DNA from: Umboniibacter marinipuniceus
Lineage (GTDB): Bacteria > Pseudomonadota > Gammaproteobacteria > Pseudomonadales > DSM-25080
DNA: 64,000 nt
NCBI RefSeq assembly: GCF_003688415.1
Contig: NZ_REFJ01000003.1
Span: forward strand, 248,001 to 312,000
Direction of reading: 5' to 3'
Made by a program: the position numbers and the translations under genes. Positions 10,389-18,923 of this stretch are shown here, in pieces (position 1 is the first letter of the stretch; each line of letters starts with the position of its first letter). Under the pieces are notes generated by a model that did not search any database, was not told the origin of the DNA, and saw only the letters and a list, made by a program, of their open reading frames with translations.

Positions 10389-11224
10389 TGACTCGCTGGG
10401 TAATTGGCGATATCCAGGGTTGTTTTAGCGCCTTCGAAACGCTGCTCGGCGCAATTAACTTTCAGCCTCAAAGCGACCAGCTATACCTCTGTGGCGACTT
10501 AATTAATCGCGGTGAAGATGATTTAGCTACCATAAGTTGGCTCTACCACCATCGCGATGTCGTCTTCCCCGTGCTGGGAAACCATGATTTACACTTTTTA
10601 GCCACTTATTACTCAGCTAAGCCCGCTGGCAGTAAAGATACCTTTGCTAAACTGCTCTCCAGTCAGCACATCGCATCATATTGCGAATGGTTAGTACAAC
10701 AACCACTGATTCGCCTCATCGATGATCATTTCATTCTTTCGCACGCCGGGGTTCCTCATATTTGGGAGGCCACCAAAGCAATTGACTTGGCCAGCGAAGT
10801 AAGTTGCGCCCTGCAAACCGACCACGGCCGACGCACTTTCTTTGCAAGCATGTACGGCAACCAACCTTCGTCGTGGGACGATGCTCTTAGCGGTTCCGCG
10901 CGACTTCGCGCTATTACCAACTATTTCACTCGGATGCGCTATATTAGCGCTGAAGGCGAGCTTGAATTTCGTTGCAGCGATCTGTCCGGACCGAATGACA
11001 CTCGTTTTCAAGCTTGGTTTAACTGGCCGCGAAAGGACCACTATCAATTACTCTTCGGACACTGGGCTGCACTCGAAGGCAACTGTGCTGTCGACCATAT
11101 CGAAGCGTTAGATGGTGGCTGTGTATGGGGAGGACATTTAATCGCCTATAACTTGGATACTGGCGAGCGTATTAGCGTCCAAAATCCAATCAGTTCGCCA
11201 GTAACAATCAGGACGAAATCGTAA
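10388..11224 (+). CDS. apaH: Bis(5'-nucleosyl)-tetraphosphatase, symmetrical
   Basis: Cleaves Ap4A symmetrically to two ADP and, in enteric bacteria, also removes nucleoside-tetraphosphate RNA caps. The 278-residue PPP-family metallophosphatase shows the metal motifs GDIQGCF, GDLINRGED, LGNHD and SHAGVPH in order, and ends with GGCVWGGHL. It is the last gene of the operon. Its stop codon TAA at 11222-11224 is the first three bases of a seven-copy 22-bp tandem repeat, so the 3' untranslated region of the whole operon is made of that repeat. Confidence 0.96.
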   Translation: MTRWVIGDIQGCFSAFETLLGAINFQPQSDQLYLCGDLINRGEDDLATISWLYHHRDVVFPVLGNHDLHFLATYYSAKPAGSKDTFAKLLSSQHIASYCEWLVQQPLIRLIDDHFILSHAGVPHIWEATKAIDLASEVSCALQTDHGRRTFFASMYGNQPSSWDDALSGSARLRAITNYFTRMRYISAEGELEFRCSDLSGPNDTRFQAWFNWPRKDHYQLLFGHWAALEGNCAVDHIEALDGGCVWGGHLIAYNLDTGERISVQNPISSPVTIRTKS

Positions 11225-11376
11225 AAATCTTATCGACTAATCGTAAACATCTTATCGACCAATCGTAAACATCTTATCGACCAATCGTAAACATCTTATC
11301 GACCAATCGTAAACATCTTATCGACCAATCGTAAAAATATTGTCGACCAATCGTAAAAAATATTATCGCTCAATCG
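11222..11376. repeat. 22-bp direct tandem repeat, seven copies, between convergent apaH and folK
   Basis: Units begin at 11222, 11244, 11266, 11288, 11310, 11332 and 11354. Units 2-5 are identical (TAAACATCTTATCGACCAATC plus G); units 1, 6 and 7 carry a few substitutions and unit 7 is 23 bases. The first unit supplies the apaH stop and the last runs into the final codons of folK. Each unit can form a small bulged hairpin (TTATCGA/TCGTAA). There are no spacers, so it is not a CRISPR array. Confidence 0.97.
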
Positions 11377-11881
11377 TAGACGCGGTGATGCCTAGAAAAT
11401 CCGCCGACACCTCAATCAAAGGCTGCCGTGTCTTATCGTAGTCCGACCACTGATCACGGAAATAGCTGCCGTCACGAGGGTCCATAAGCTGGGGCGCAAT
11501 ATCTACCAACGGCTTTAACACGAAGGCATTCAATGAAACTTCCTGACGAGGAAGCTGAACGCCATCTACCTCACCGACTTCGCCCTCTACGTACAAAATA
11601 TCAATATCAAGTGTTCGCCCAGAATACTTTGGCGCCTTCCGATCACGGCCACAGATATCTTCAATTCGCTTCAAAATCGCCTTTAGATGGCTAACACTTT
11701 TGCTGGTGTTAATGCTGACACAAAAGTTGAAAAAAGCGGCGCCATTGAAACCAACTGAGTCACTGCGGTAGACGGGTGAAACACTTACCAGCTCAACCTG
11801 CTCCTGCAAAAGCCGCAACCCCTTAGCCAAAAAAAACTCGCGCTGGGTATTACTGCCAAACCCCAGATAAACAACCCTCAT
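11363..11881 (-). CDS. folK: 2-amino-4-hydroxy-6-hydroxymethyldihydropteridine pyrophosphokinase
   Basis: Transfers pyrophosphate from ATP to the pterin alcohol, preparing it for dihydropteroate synthase in folate synthesis. The 172-residue protein has the N-terminal LGFGSNTQRE (usual form LGSNxG), SPVYRSDSVG, FFNFCVSINT, and the signature GRTLDIDILY with the two magnesium-binding aspartates. The C-terminus lies inside the 22-bp repeat region, so its last few residues may be set by the repeat. It overlaps folB by four bases (ATGA). Confidence 0.92.
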   Translation of the reverse strand: MRVVYLGFGSNTQREFFLAKGLRLLQEQVELVSVSPVYRSDSVGFNGAAFFNFCVSINTSKSVSHLKAILKRIEDICGRDRKAPKYSGRTLDIDILYVEGEVGEVDGVQLPRQEVSLNAFVLKPLVDIAPQLMDPRDGSYFRDQWSDYDKTRQPLIEVSADFLGITASTIER

Positions 11882-12237
11882 GCTGCGGCCCTGCGACGTA
11901 TCTTGACCGCAACATTGTTTGCCTCTGGGACAGCACCGGGCTTAGAGAGTTTCAGAATCACCTCAGAGACACCGAATCTTGTAATAATCAACTCACAAAC
12001 ACGTTCCGCAACCGTTTCAATTAGCTCGAAACTGGTATCGCTCACGTAGCTAAGAATAGCTGAGCTGACTTCGGCATAATCCAAGGCCAGCGTAATATCG
12101 TCGGCGTCGGCAGCAGGCGAATTATCCCAAGCCATCTCCAAATCAAACACCAAACGCTGAGTGATGGTCCGCTCCCAGTCGTAGACGCCAATCACCGCCT
12201 CTACGGCCAAGCCTTCAATAATGACACTATCCTGCAT
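11878..12237 (-). CDS. folB: Dihydroneopterin aldolase
   Basis: Converts dihydroneopterin to hydroxymethyl-dihydropterin in folate synthesis, and in related bacteria can also act as epimerase. The 119 residues show the FolB pattern: [21 protein letters not shown] at the start with the catalytic region, [17 protein letters not shown] and [19 protein letters not shown]. It lies between tsaD (11-base overlap) and folK (4-base overlap), so the folate pair is coupled to tsaD. Confidence 0.94.
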   Translation of the reverse strand: MQDSVIIEGLAVEAVIGVYDWERTITQRLVFDLEMAWDNSPAADADDITLALDYAEVSSAILSYVSDTSFELIETVAERVCELIITRFGVSEVILKLSKPGAVPEANNVAVKIRRRAAA

Positions 12238-13267
12238 GATCTAGCGCCTCGAGTTGATCCATTGGCCAGCGTGGGTAGGCAACTACCGACAAATCAGCGT
12301 GCTGCCCAGCGGCCAGCCTGCAGGCTCCTGCATAGGCAATCATTGCGCCATTATCGGTACAAAATTCGGGCCTTGCATAGAACACCGTTGCCTTAACGGC
12401 GGCTAGCTTTTGACCCAACTCTGCGCGCAGCTTGCGATTAGCAGAGACCCCACCTGCCATGACCAGACGCTTATAGCCGGTCTGCTCAAGTGCCCTTCGA
12501 CATTTAATGGCAACGGTATCAACCACTGCCTGCTCGAAACCAGCGGCAATGTCAGCCATTGTTTGCGGATCAGGAAGTGGCCCATCCACAGTGTGCTTCT
12601 GAATAAGATTCAAGGTAAAGGTCTTGAGGCCACTAAAACTGAAATCAAGCCCCGGACGATCAACCATTGGACGGGGAAACTTGAAGCGATGTGGGTCGCC
12701 GGATTCAGCCAATTTAGCGATTTCTGGGCCACCGGGGTAATCAAGGTCTAGCATTTTGGCGGCCTTATCAAAGGCCTCACCAGCGGCATCATCGAGCGAT
12801 TCCCCAATGACTTCATAGCAACCAATAGCCTTAACATCAACGAGCTGGGTATGCCCGCCAGAGACTAGTAAGGCGACAAAGGGAAACTCTGGCGGCTGTT
12901 CTTCGAGCATCGGAGCTAAAAGGTGTCCCTCCATGTGGTGAACCCCCAGTGCAGGAACGTTCCAACCATAAGCAAGTGCTCTACCTAAGCAAGCGCCAAC
13001 CATTAAGGCGCCAATTAACCCAGGTCCCGCGGTATAGGCAACGGCATCAATGTCCTCGGAACTCAGCTTAGCTTCAGCAAGAACTTGTCGAATTAGCGGC
13101 AACGTCTTTTTAATATGGTCTCGAGAGGCTAATTCAGGGACGACACCCCCATACTCTGCGTGCACTGCTACCTGACTGTGAAGTGCGTCGGCTATAATAC
13201 CTTGCTCGGTATCATAGATCGCAATGCCGGTCTCATCGCAGGATGTTTCAATGCCTAGAACGCGCAA
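12227..13267 (-). CDS. tsaD: tRNA N6-adenosine threonylcarbamoyltransferase
   Basis: Transfers threonylcarbamoyl to A37 of ANN-decoding tRNAs, working with TsaB, TsaC and TsaE. Metal-binding histidines are in [10 protein letters not shown], and the family segments [39 protein letters not shown] and AGGVSANR are present. I chose a TTG start at 13267 because GGGGAG lies seven bases before it and the resulting N-terminus (Met-Arg-Val-Leu-Gly-Ile-Glu-Thr-Ser) is the classic TsaD start, giving 346 residues. An ATG at 13282 has no ribosome-binding site. The gene is divergent from rpsU, as in E. coli. Confidence 0.95.
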   Translation of the reverse strand: MRVLGIETSCDETGIAIYDTEQGIIADALHSQVAVHAEYGGVVPELASRDHIKKTLPLIRQVLAEAKLSSEDIDAVAYTAGPGLIGALMVGACLGRALAYGWNVPALGVHHMEGHLLAPMLEEQPPEFPFVALLVSGGHTQLVDVKAIGCYEVIGESLDDAAGEAFDKAAKMLDLDYPGGPEIAKLAESGDPHRFKFPRPMVDRPGLDFSFSGLKTFTLNLIQKHTVDGPLPDPQTMADIAAGFEQAVVDTVAIKCRRALEQTGYKRLVMAGGVSANRKLRAELGQKLAAVKATVFYARPEFCTDNGAMIAYAGACRLAAGQHADLSVVAYPRWPMDQLEALDHAG

Positions 13268-13365
13268 GTTAATTCTCCCCATAAAGCGGTCAAATGTTGA
13301 TAGCGCGCATGATACGCCTTTCCACTTCAAACGGCAAAAAACGCCTGCTTGATTTTTAAACAACT

Positions 13366-13395
13366 TTGCAAAGTACCCAATAATCGTAGTAGAAT
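13366..13395 (+). promoter_or_regulatory. Candidate sigma-70 promoter of rpsU
   Basis: TTGCAA at 13366-13371 and TAGAAT at 13390-13395, separated by 18 bases, stand 63 bases before the rpsU start in the tsaD-rpsU divergent gap. Downstream is a GC-rich start region (GCCGCGCCC), typical of growth-rate-controlled ribosomal promoters. Inferred from sequence only. Confidence 0.6.
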
Positions 13396-13400
13396 GCCGC

Positions 13401-13421
13401 GCCCGTGTATTAGATACGGGC
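13401..13421 (+). promoter_or_regulatory. Leader hairpin upstream of rpsU
   Basis: GCCCGTGT (13401-13408) can pair with ATACGGGC (13414-13421), eight pairs including one G-U, around a five-base loop. The stem is near the predicted 5' end of the mRNA and is followed by a T-rich stretch (AATTTCTTTT). It could protect the message, attenuate it, or bind S21; the sequence does not say which. Confidence 0.4.
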
Positions 13422-13457
13422 AATTTCTTTTAATTATTTATTAAGGTAGGTGGTTTA

Positions 13458-13673
13458 ATGCCGTCGGTTAAAGTACGTGAAAACGAGCCATTTGACGTGG
13501 CTCTTCGCCGTTTCAAGCGCGGTTGTGAAAAAGCAGGGATCTTGGCAGAAGTTCGTAGTCGTGAGACTTACGAAAAGCCAACAACTACGCGTCAACGCGC
13601 TGCAGCGGCTGCAGTCAAGCGTCACTTGAAGAAAGTTTCTCGTGACTCTCGAAATAAGAAGCGTATGTACTAA
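13458..13673 (+). CDS. rpsU: 30S ribosomal protein S21
   Basis: Small basic protein of 71 residues that joins the 30S subunit late and helps mRNA initiation. The sequence begins [20 protein letters not shown] and has the alpha-helical lysine/arginine-rich C-terminus ending KKRMY, as in other gammaproteobacteria. The start is preceded by a purine-rich AAGGTAGGTGG site. It is the first gene of the macromolecular-synthesis cluster with dnaG and rpoD. Confidence 0.98.
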   Translation: MPSVKVRENEPFDVALRRFKRGCEKAGILAEVRSRETYEKPTTTRQRAAAAAVKRHLKKVSRDSRNKKRMY

Positions 13674-13682
13674 TCGTTGGCT

Positions 13683-13700
13683 TACTAGCTTCGGCTAGTA
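13683..13700 (+). promoter_or_regulatory. Intercistronic UUCG hairpin after rpsU
   Basis: TACTAGC and GCTAGTA form a perfect seven-pair stem closed by a TTCG tetraloop, nine bases after the rpsU stop. No T-tract follows, so it is probably not a full terminator. In E. coli the rpsU-dnaG gap has a partial terminator and processing site that lets S21 be made in excess; this hairpin is a candidate for the same job. Confidence 0.5.
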
Positions 13701-13722
13701 CCCGACTATAAGGAATTCACCG

Positions 13723-14175
13723 ATGAGCTCTGCTGTTCAACAAGCTATTTCTACTGCAACGAAGCAGGCGATGCGCGACCGCGCTAAAGCCCGCTTAGGT
13801 GTATTACGAATGATCAATGCCGAATTTAAACGCATTGAAGTTGATGAGCGAATCGAACTGGATGATAGCCGTTGCTTAGCTGTACTCGACAAAATGTCGA
13901 AGCAGCGTCGCGATGCGCTCGACCAATACAAGTCCGCAGATCGTCAAGATCTCGCTGATATTGAAGAGGCAGAGCTTGCTATCATTCAGGAATTCCTTCC
14001 AACAGCCCTCTCAGAAGATGAAATCATTGCCATTGTCGCTGCCGCCAAAACCGAATCCGGAGCCGCCAGCATGCAAGAAATGGGCAAGCTGATGGCGCTA
14101 GTTAAACCGCAAGTTCAAGGTCGTGCAGACATGGGCGCCGTTAGTAAACTCGTTAAGGCTGCCCTGAGCGCTTAA
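13723..14175 (+). CDS. GatB/YqeY domain protein
   Basis: A 150-residue YqeY-type protein, related to the tRNA-binding tail domain of GatB. The family pattern is clear: the helical start with RDKAKARLGVLRMINAEFKRIE-like spacing, DQYKSADRQDLADIEEAELAIIQEFLP, and the second small domain ending QEMGKLMALVKPQVQGRADMG then VSKLVK. AAGGAA precedes the ATG. It lies between rpsU and dnaG, a position seen in many proteobacteria. Its exact function is unknown; a role in tRNA-dependent amidation is only suggested by homology. Confidence 0.93.
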   Translation: MSSAVQQAISTATKQAMRDRAKARLGVLRMINAEFKRIEVDERIELDDSRCLAVLDKMSKQRRDALDQYKSADRQDLADIEEAELAIIQEFLPTALSEDEIIAIVAAAKTESGAASMQEMGKLMALVKPQVQGRADMGAVSKLVKAALSA

Positions 14176-14218
14176 ACGCCTTTACAACCCCCCTCTCTAC
14201 AGTCAACAATAGCCAACT

Positions 14219-16036
14219 ATGGCTGGCCTAATACCTCGTACGTTCATTGAAGATCTCGTAAGTCGTCTCGACATCGTCGAAGTGATAGACGCGCGCGTGC
14301 CACTAAAGAAAACTGGCGCCAACTTTATGGCCTGCTGCCCTTTCCATAACGAAAAATCCCCATCCTTTAGCGTCAACCCTAACAAGCAGTTTTATTATTG
14401 CTTTGGTTGCGGGGCGAGCGGCGACGCCATTAAGTTTCTGATGGAATATGAACGATTAGAGTTCACCGAGGCCGTTGAGCAGCTGGCCAATAAAGCTGGT
14501 ATTGAGGTGCCGCGCGAGGAGCGAACTCCGCAACAGAAAAAACAAGAAAAGACGCGAAAGACGCTCTACGACGCGCTGACAGAGGCCGCTCGATTTTTCT
14601 TCACGCAACTCAGACATGAGGCAGCCCCCAGAAATTATCTTGTGCGCCGCGAACTGTCGCCGCAAATTGCCCGCGATTTTGGTCTTGGATATGCCCCTGG
14701 CAGCTGGGATGCACTACTAAAACATTTGAGTAGCAAAGGCTATCGCGATGAGCAACTCATTGAAGCGGGCCTACTAATTGAAAATGAAGAAAGCAACCGG
14801 CGCTATGATCGATTTCGAAATCGAGTTATGTTTCCTATCCGTGACGGTCGCGGTCGGGTTATTGCCTTCGGCGGTCGTGTTCTCGATGATAGCAAACCCA
14901 AGTATCTGAACTCACCCGAAACGCCCGTATTCCACAAGGGTCGCGAGCTTTACGGCCTCTTTGAGTGCAAACAAAAGCTCAAGCAAATCGACCGTTTGAT
15001 GCTGGTTGAGGGCTATATGGACGTGGTAGCGCTTGGTCAGTTTGATATTCATTTTGCCGTCGCTACCCTCGGAACTGCTGCAACCGAAGATCACATTCAA
15101 CTGGCGTTTAAGCATGCACCTGAGTTGGTCTTTTGCTTCGATGGTGATGCCGCTGGCCGTCGCGCCGCAGCACGGGCACTGCAAAACACGCTTCCCTACG
15201 TTGAAGACGGCCGCTCGGTGCGATTCCTCTTCCTTCCCGATGGCGAGGACCCGGATAGCCTTGTTCGTCGTACAGGCACTGAACAATTTCTAAAGGTTGT
15301 TGCACACGCCATGCCACTCGAAGAGTATATCTTCGAACAAAGTTCTGAAGGCATTGATCTCAGCAGTATGGATGGTCGAGCGAAGCTCGCAAAACGGGTA
15401 GCCCCACAGATTGCGAAATTGCCGCCAGGCATCTTTCACGAACTGATGAACGACGAATTAGCCAAACGAACCGGACTTAACCGCACCACTATTGACCGAA
15501 TCCTGCTTACCCCAGAAGTGGCAATGGAGCCGGTGGTTCAATCCGCTGACCCACAGGATTATGAGCCCAGCTCAGAACGCATTCGGCCAAAATTGGCATC
15601 CATTCAAACCCATTCACGAACCAATGACATGATCCGGCGAGTGATTGGACTTCTCAGTCGTCAACCGGCTGCGGTAGCTAACATAGAGGTTGAATGCAGC
15701 TGGCCGGACACCCCTTCAACCTTAAGCCTCATCGACTTGATTGAGGTAGTACGGAAGCGCCCGGAGATGAGTGCTTCGCAACTTTACGGCGTTTGGCTGG
15801 CCAAGCATGGGGCGGTGCAGGCACAGGAGCTAATGGACTGTATAGCGTTAACACAGACAACAAGCGATAGCACAATTAGCACCGAACTAGGTGAATACCA
15901 GGCTTATTTTGCCAAAAAAGCGCGCGCTCAAACTAAGTCTCAGCGGCTAAATATTCTAAAACGAATTCCGCTAAATGAAATGACAGATGAACAACGCAAT
16001 GAATATCGCCAACTAATTCGCACTCATCGCGAATAA
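14219..16036 (+). CDS. dnaG: DNA primase
   Basis: Makes RNA primers at the replication fork. The 605-residue protein has an N-terminal CHC2 zinc finger with Cys40, His43, Cys61 and Cys64; the primase core; a Toprim domain with MLVEGYMDVVAL and FCFDGDAAGRRAA carrying the catalytic Glu and the metal-binding Asp pair; and a C-terminal helical domain (about 460-605) that should bind DnaB. The start lies 43 bases after the yqeY-like stop, within the cluster that continues to rpoD. Confidence 0.98.
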   Translation: MAGLIPRTFIEDLVSRLDIVEVIDARVPLKKTGANFMACCPFHNEKSPSFSVNPNKQFYYCFGCGASGDAIKFLMEYERLEFTEAVEQLANKAGIEVPREERTPQQKKQEKTRKTLYDALTEAARFFFTQLRHEAAPRNYLVRRELSPQIARDFGLGYAPGSWDALLKHLSSKGYRDEQLIEAGLLIENEESNRRYDRFRNRVMFPIRDGRGRVIAFGGRVLDDSKPKYLNSPETPVFHKGRELYGLFECKQKLKQIDRLMLVEGYMDVVALGQFDIHFAVATLGTAATEDHIQLAFKHAPELVFCFDGDAAGRRAAARALQNTLPYVEDGRSVRFLFLPDGEDPDSLVRRTGTEQFLKVVAHAMPLEEYIFEQSSEGIDLSSMDGRAKLAKRVAPQIAKLPPGIFHELMNDELAKRTGLNRTTIDRILLTPEVAMEPVVQSADPQDYEPSSERIRPKLASIQTHSRTNDMIRRVIGLLSRQPAAVANIEVECSWPDTPSTLSLIDLIEVVRKRPEMSASQLYGVWLAKHGAVQAQELMDCIALTQTTSDSTISTELGEYQAYFAKKARAQTKSQRLNILKRIPLNEMTDEQRNEYRQLIRTHRE

Positions 16037-16084
16037 TTTCAGTAAATTAGCTTGAATACATAGCCATTGCCCCCATATACAGTC

Positions 16085-16090
16085 TATAAT
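16085..16090 (+). promoter_or_regulatory. Candidate -10 element upstream of rpoD
   Basis: A perfect TATAAT hexamer lies 40 bases before the rpoD start in the dnaG-rpoD gap. The matching -35 is poor (TAGCCA or AGCCAT at 17-18 bases). It could allow rpoD to be transcribed apart from the rest of the cluster, as internal rpoD promoters do in E. coli. Confidence 0.4.
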
Positions 16091-16130
16091 TCTCCTCTTA
16101 ACTTTCAAAAGTAGAAGGTTCGTTTTCTTA

Positions 16131-18011
16131 ATGTCCGCACATTCGCAAAAACAGTCTCGTATTAAAGAGCTCATCGCACGTGGTCGAGAGCAAGGTTACC
16201 TCACCTATTCTGAAGTCAATGATCATCTTCCAGATGACATTTCGGAACCAGAGCAGGTTGAAGAAATCATCCAAATGATCAACGACATGGGAATCCGTGT
16301 CTTTGAAACTGCTCCAGATGCCGATACGCTAATTATGGCCGAAGGCGATAGCTCCCCCGATGAAATCGCCGCAGCTGAAGCTGCAGCGGCGCTTGCTGCG
16401 GTAGAGAACGAAACAGGTCGAACTACTGATCCTGTCCGCATGTACATGCGCGAAATGGGTAGCGTTGAACTCCTCACACGTGAAGGCGAGATTAAAATTG
16501 CCAAGCGCATCGAAGATGGTGTTCGCGATGTTACCAGTGCCTTGGTTCACTGGCCTAGCATGCTACCAACTATGTTCGCGCATTATGATCGCGTCATCGA
16601 CGAAGAAGACGAGCTCGAAATTGGCGACGTTTTACTCGGTTACCTAGACCCAATGGAAGTCGTGCCTAGCGCCAACGAGATTGCTCGTCAAAACGCGGCC
16701 GCGGCCGAAGCGGCAGATAGCGAAGCTGATAACGACGACGATGACACTGATGATGCAGATAGCGATGACGATGATGATTCGGCAGACATCAAGAGTGGCC
16801 CTGATCCAGAGGAAGCAGCAGAGCGCTTCGGTGCAGCTCGCGAGCTCTTCGATACAGCGGTAACACTTCTTGAAAAAGATGGACGCGACGCCCCTTCCAC
16901 TCGTAAAGCATTTGAAGCAGTGGCTGAAGTCGTCAAGTTCTTCAAGTTCACTACTGACGTTTACGATCCAATCATTGCAGATGTCCGCAATTGCCTTGAG
17001 CGCATTCGTGCAGAAGAGAAGCAGCTGATGCAGTTACTTGTCCGCCAATGTCGAATGCCGCGTGGTGAATTCATTAAGCTACTTCCGGGTAACGAGACCA
17101 ACCCTGATTGGATTGACTCATTAAAGACTGCCGGTAAGCCGTGGAGCGATAAAATCGTTCACATCGAAGAAGATATTAAGCGCTCTCAGCGTCGTCTGAC
17201 TGCAGTAGTCGCTCAGGCTCAGCTAGAGCTCAATGCGATTAAAGAAATTAACCGAGCAATGAGTCTTGGTGAAGCACGCACTCGTCGCGCTAAGAAAGAG
17301 ATGGTTGAAGCAAACCTTCGTTTGGTTATCTCCATTGCAAAGAAATACACCAATCGTGGCCTTCAGTTCTTGGATCTAATCCAAGAGGGTAACATCGGCT
17401 TGATGAAGGCTGTTGACAAGTTCGAGTATCGCCGAGGGTATAAATTCTCTACCTACGCAACTTGGTGGATCCGTCAGGCAATCACTCGTTCCATTGCTGA
17501 CCAGGCCCGAACTATCCGAATTCCGGTTCACATGATCGAGACGATCAACAAACTTAATCGCGTGTCTCGACAGATGCTTCAGGAAATGGGCCGAGAGCCT
17601 ACCCCTGAAGAGCTTGGCGAACGTCTTGAAATGCCTGAAGACAAGGTCCGTAAGGTCCTTAAGATTGCGAAAGAACCTATCTCAATGGAAACCCCTATTG
17701 GTGATGACGAAGATTCGCACCTTGGTGATTTTATCGAAGATACCACGCTTGATTCGCCAGTTGATTCGGCAACGGGTGAAAGCCTAAAAAATGCAACCAA
17801 AGACGTTCTCGCTGGTTTAACCGCTAGAGAAGCTAAAGTTTTACGTATGCGTTTCGGCATCAACATGAATACCGATCACACGCTTGAAGAAGTAGGTAAG
17901 CAGTTTGATGTAACGCGAGAGCGTATTCGTCAGATCGAAGCGAAAGCCCTTCGTAAGCTTCGCCACCCTTCTCGTTCCGAGCATCTTCGCTCGTTCATTG
18001 ACGAAAAGTAG
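16131..18011 (+). CDS. rpoD: RNA polymerase primary sigma factor (sigma-70)
   Basis: Housekeeping sigma factor, 626 residues. Region 1.1 is at the N-terminus ([19 protein letters not shown]), region 1.2 at [21 protein letters not shown], then a non-conserved acidic insertion rich in Asp (about residues 200-225). Regions 2-4 follow: [58 protein letters not shown] and the region 4.2 helix [19 protein letters not shown]. It is followed by a strong terminator, ending the rpsU-dnaG-rpoD cluster. Confidence 0.98.
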   Translation: MSAHSQKQSRIKELIARGREQGYLTYSEVNDHLPDDISEPEQVEEIIQMINDMGIRVFETAPDADTLIMAEGDSSPDEIAAAEAAAALAAVENETGRTTDPVRMYMREMGSVELLTREGEIKIAKRIEDGVRDVTSALVHWPSMLPTMFAHYDRVIDEEDELEIGDVLLGYLDPMEVVPSANEIARQNAAAAEAADSEADNDDDDTDDADSDDDDDSADIKSGPDPEEAAERFGAARELFDTAVTLLEKDGRDAPSTRKAFEAVAEVVKFFKFTTDVYDPIIADVRNCLERIRAEEKQLMQLLVRQCRMPRGEFIKLLPGNETNPDWIDSLKTAGKPWSDKIVHIEEDIKRSQRRLTAVVAQAQLELNAIKEINRAMSLGEARTRRAKKEMVEANLRLVISIAKKYTNRGLQFLDLIQEGNIGLMKAVDKFEYRRGYKFSTYATWWIRQAITRSIADQARTIRIPVHMIETINKLNRVSRQMLQEMGREPTPEELGERLEMPEDKVRKVLKIAKEPISMETPIGDDEDSHLGDFIEDTTLDSPVDSATGESLKNATKDVLAGLTAREAKVLRMRFGINMNTDHTLEEVGKQFDVTRERIRQIEAKALRKLRHPSRSEHLRSFIDEK

Positions 18012-18021
18012 CGGCTAAAGC

Positions 18022-18056
18022 AAAAAAAGCACCCACTTCGGTAGGTGCTTTTTTTT
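18022..18056 (+). terminator. Intrinsic terminator after rpoD
   Basis: AAAAAAAGCACC and GGTGCTTTTTTTT flank a short C-AC-TTCG-GT-A apex, giving a strong stem with a TTCG loop followed by eight Ts. It begins 11 bases after the rpoD stop. Confidence 0.92.
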
Positions 18057-18156
18057 CGCCTGTTGTTTATCTTGTCATACTCGATACTAATTCATACACC
18101 TAAAACCCCTAACTCCTTGTCCTAAAAAGATTTATTTTTAGAAAGACCCTGTTAGC

Positions 18157-18186
18157 TATTTTAAATCCCAGAATTTTCTTTATAAT
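18157..18186 (+). promoter_or_regulatory. Candidate promoter of the tRNA gene
   Basis: A perfect TATAAT at 18181-18186 lies 25 bases before the tRNA and is followed by a GC-rich discriminator (TGCCGC), typical of stable-RNA promoters under stringent control. The -35 region (TATTTT/ATTTTA) is weak. Confidence 0.5.
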
Positions 18187-18210
18187 TGCCGCTGTTGAAT
18201 TCAATTCAGC

Positions 18211-18287
18211 GGGCCCGTAGCTCAGTTGGTTAGAGCATCCGACTCATAATCGGCAGGTCCCCAGTTCAAGTCTGGGCGGGCCCACCA
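18211..18287 (+). tRNA. tRNA with CAU anticodon, probably tRNA-Ile2 (lysidine type, reads AUA)
   Basis: Full 77-base cloverleaf with encoded CCA. The acceptor stem GGGCCCG/CGGGCCC and T-stem CCCAG/CTGGG pair perfectly, and the anticodon loop is CTCATAA. A CAU anticodon fits elongator Met or the minor Ile2 tRNA, whose C34 is changed to lysidine by TilS. I favour Ile2: the acceptor stem has C4-G69 and C5-G68, reported determinants for TilS, and the T-loop (TTCAAGT) and anticodon stem (CGA/TCG) follow the E. coli Ile2 pattern instead of Met. The 27-43 pair is a T/C mismatch. Automatic tools often label such genes tRNA-Met. Confidence 0.9.
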
Positions 18288-18434
18288 CTATTTCCCCATG
18301 TACATCTCTCATTAGCTAAACTTGGGTACGCTTTCGCATATTGCTCGAATCCTATTTTCGACAATCACCTATATTATGCACAATTAAATTGCGTACAATT
18401 TACTTAACTTTAAATTTGATCTTGAGGTTTCAAA

Positions 18435-18917
18435 ATGCCATTAAGCGCCATGGGGATTTTCCATACACTCGTTGGTTTAATCGCCATTATCACTGCGGTT
18501 CAACAGATTTGGACTCATAAACAGATTCTTGCAAAGACTAGTTCAGGTAAAATCTACTTAGCCGCCACCGTGTTAACTGCTGTCTCTGCCCTTACGATCT
18601 TCAAACACGGCGGCTTCAACACAGCTCATGCTCTGGCAATTCTAACCTTAGCGGCAACCGTCACCGGCGTTATTCTGGAATCCACGAAATGGTTTGGCGG
18701 ATGGAATAAATACCTGCGTAACATCTGCTATACGGCCACGCTATTATTTCACGCATTGCCCACCGCTACTGAAATACTAACTCGCTTTCCAATGGACGCA
18801 CCCGTTGTTTCTAGCCTTCAGGACCCACTTCTTCAGAAAGTATTCTTAGTAATACTCGTGGTCTGGCTGATTGGCCTCGTAAGCCAACTGGTATGGCTAA
18901 AGACTAAAGCAAAGTAG
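18435..18917 (+). CDS. Four-helix membrane protein, DUF2306-like
   Basis: Unrecognised integral membrane protein of 160 residues with four predicted hydrophobic segments (about 8-22, 42-60, 65-85, 133-153). The start FHTLVGLIAIITAVQQIW, the GKIYLAATVLTAVSALTIF helix and a following histidine (TAHALAIL) resemble the DUF2306/YozB-type heme-like membrane families, but this is only a pattern impression. The next gene, an OhrR-like regulator, starts six bases later on the same strand, so the two are probably co-transcribed and the regulator may control this gene. Confidence 0.75.
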   Translation: MPLSAMGIFHTLVGLIAIITAVQQIWTHKQILAKTSSGKIYLAATVLTAVSALTIFKHGGFNTAHALAILTLAATVTGVILESTKWFGGWNKYLRNICYTATLLFHALPTATEILTRFPMDAPVVSSLQDPLLQKVFLVILVVWLIGLVSQLVWLKTKAK

Positions 18918-18923
18918 CAACCA

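Noticed and set aside
11222..11376. The 22-bp repeats as a CRISPR array
   Set aside because: Units are contiguous with no unique spacers, and no cas gene is present.
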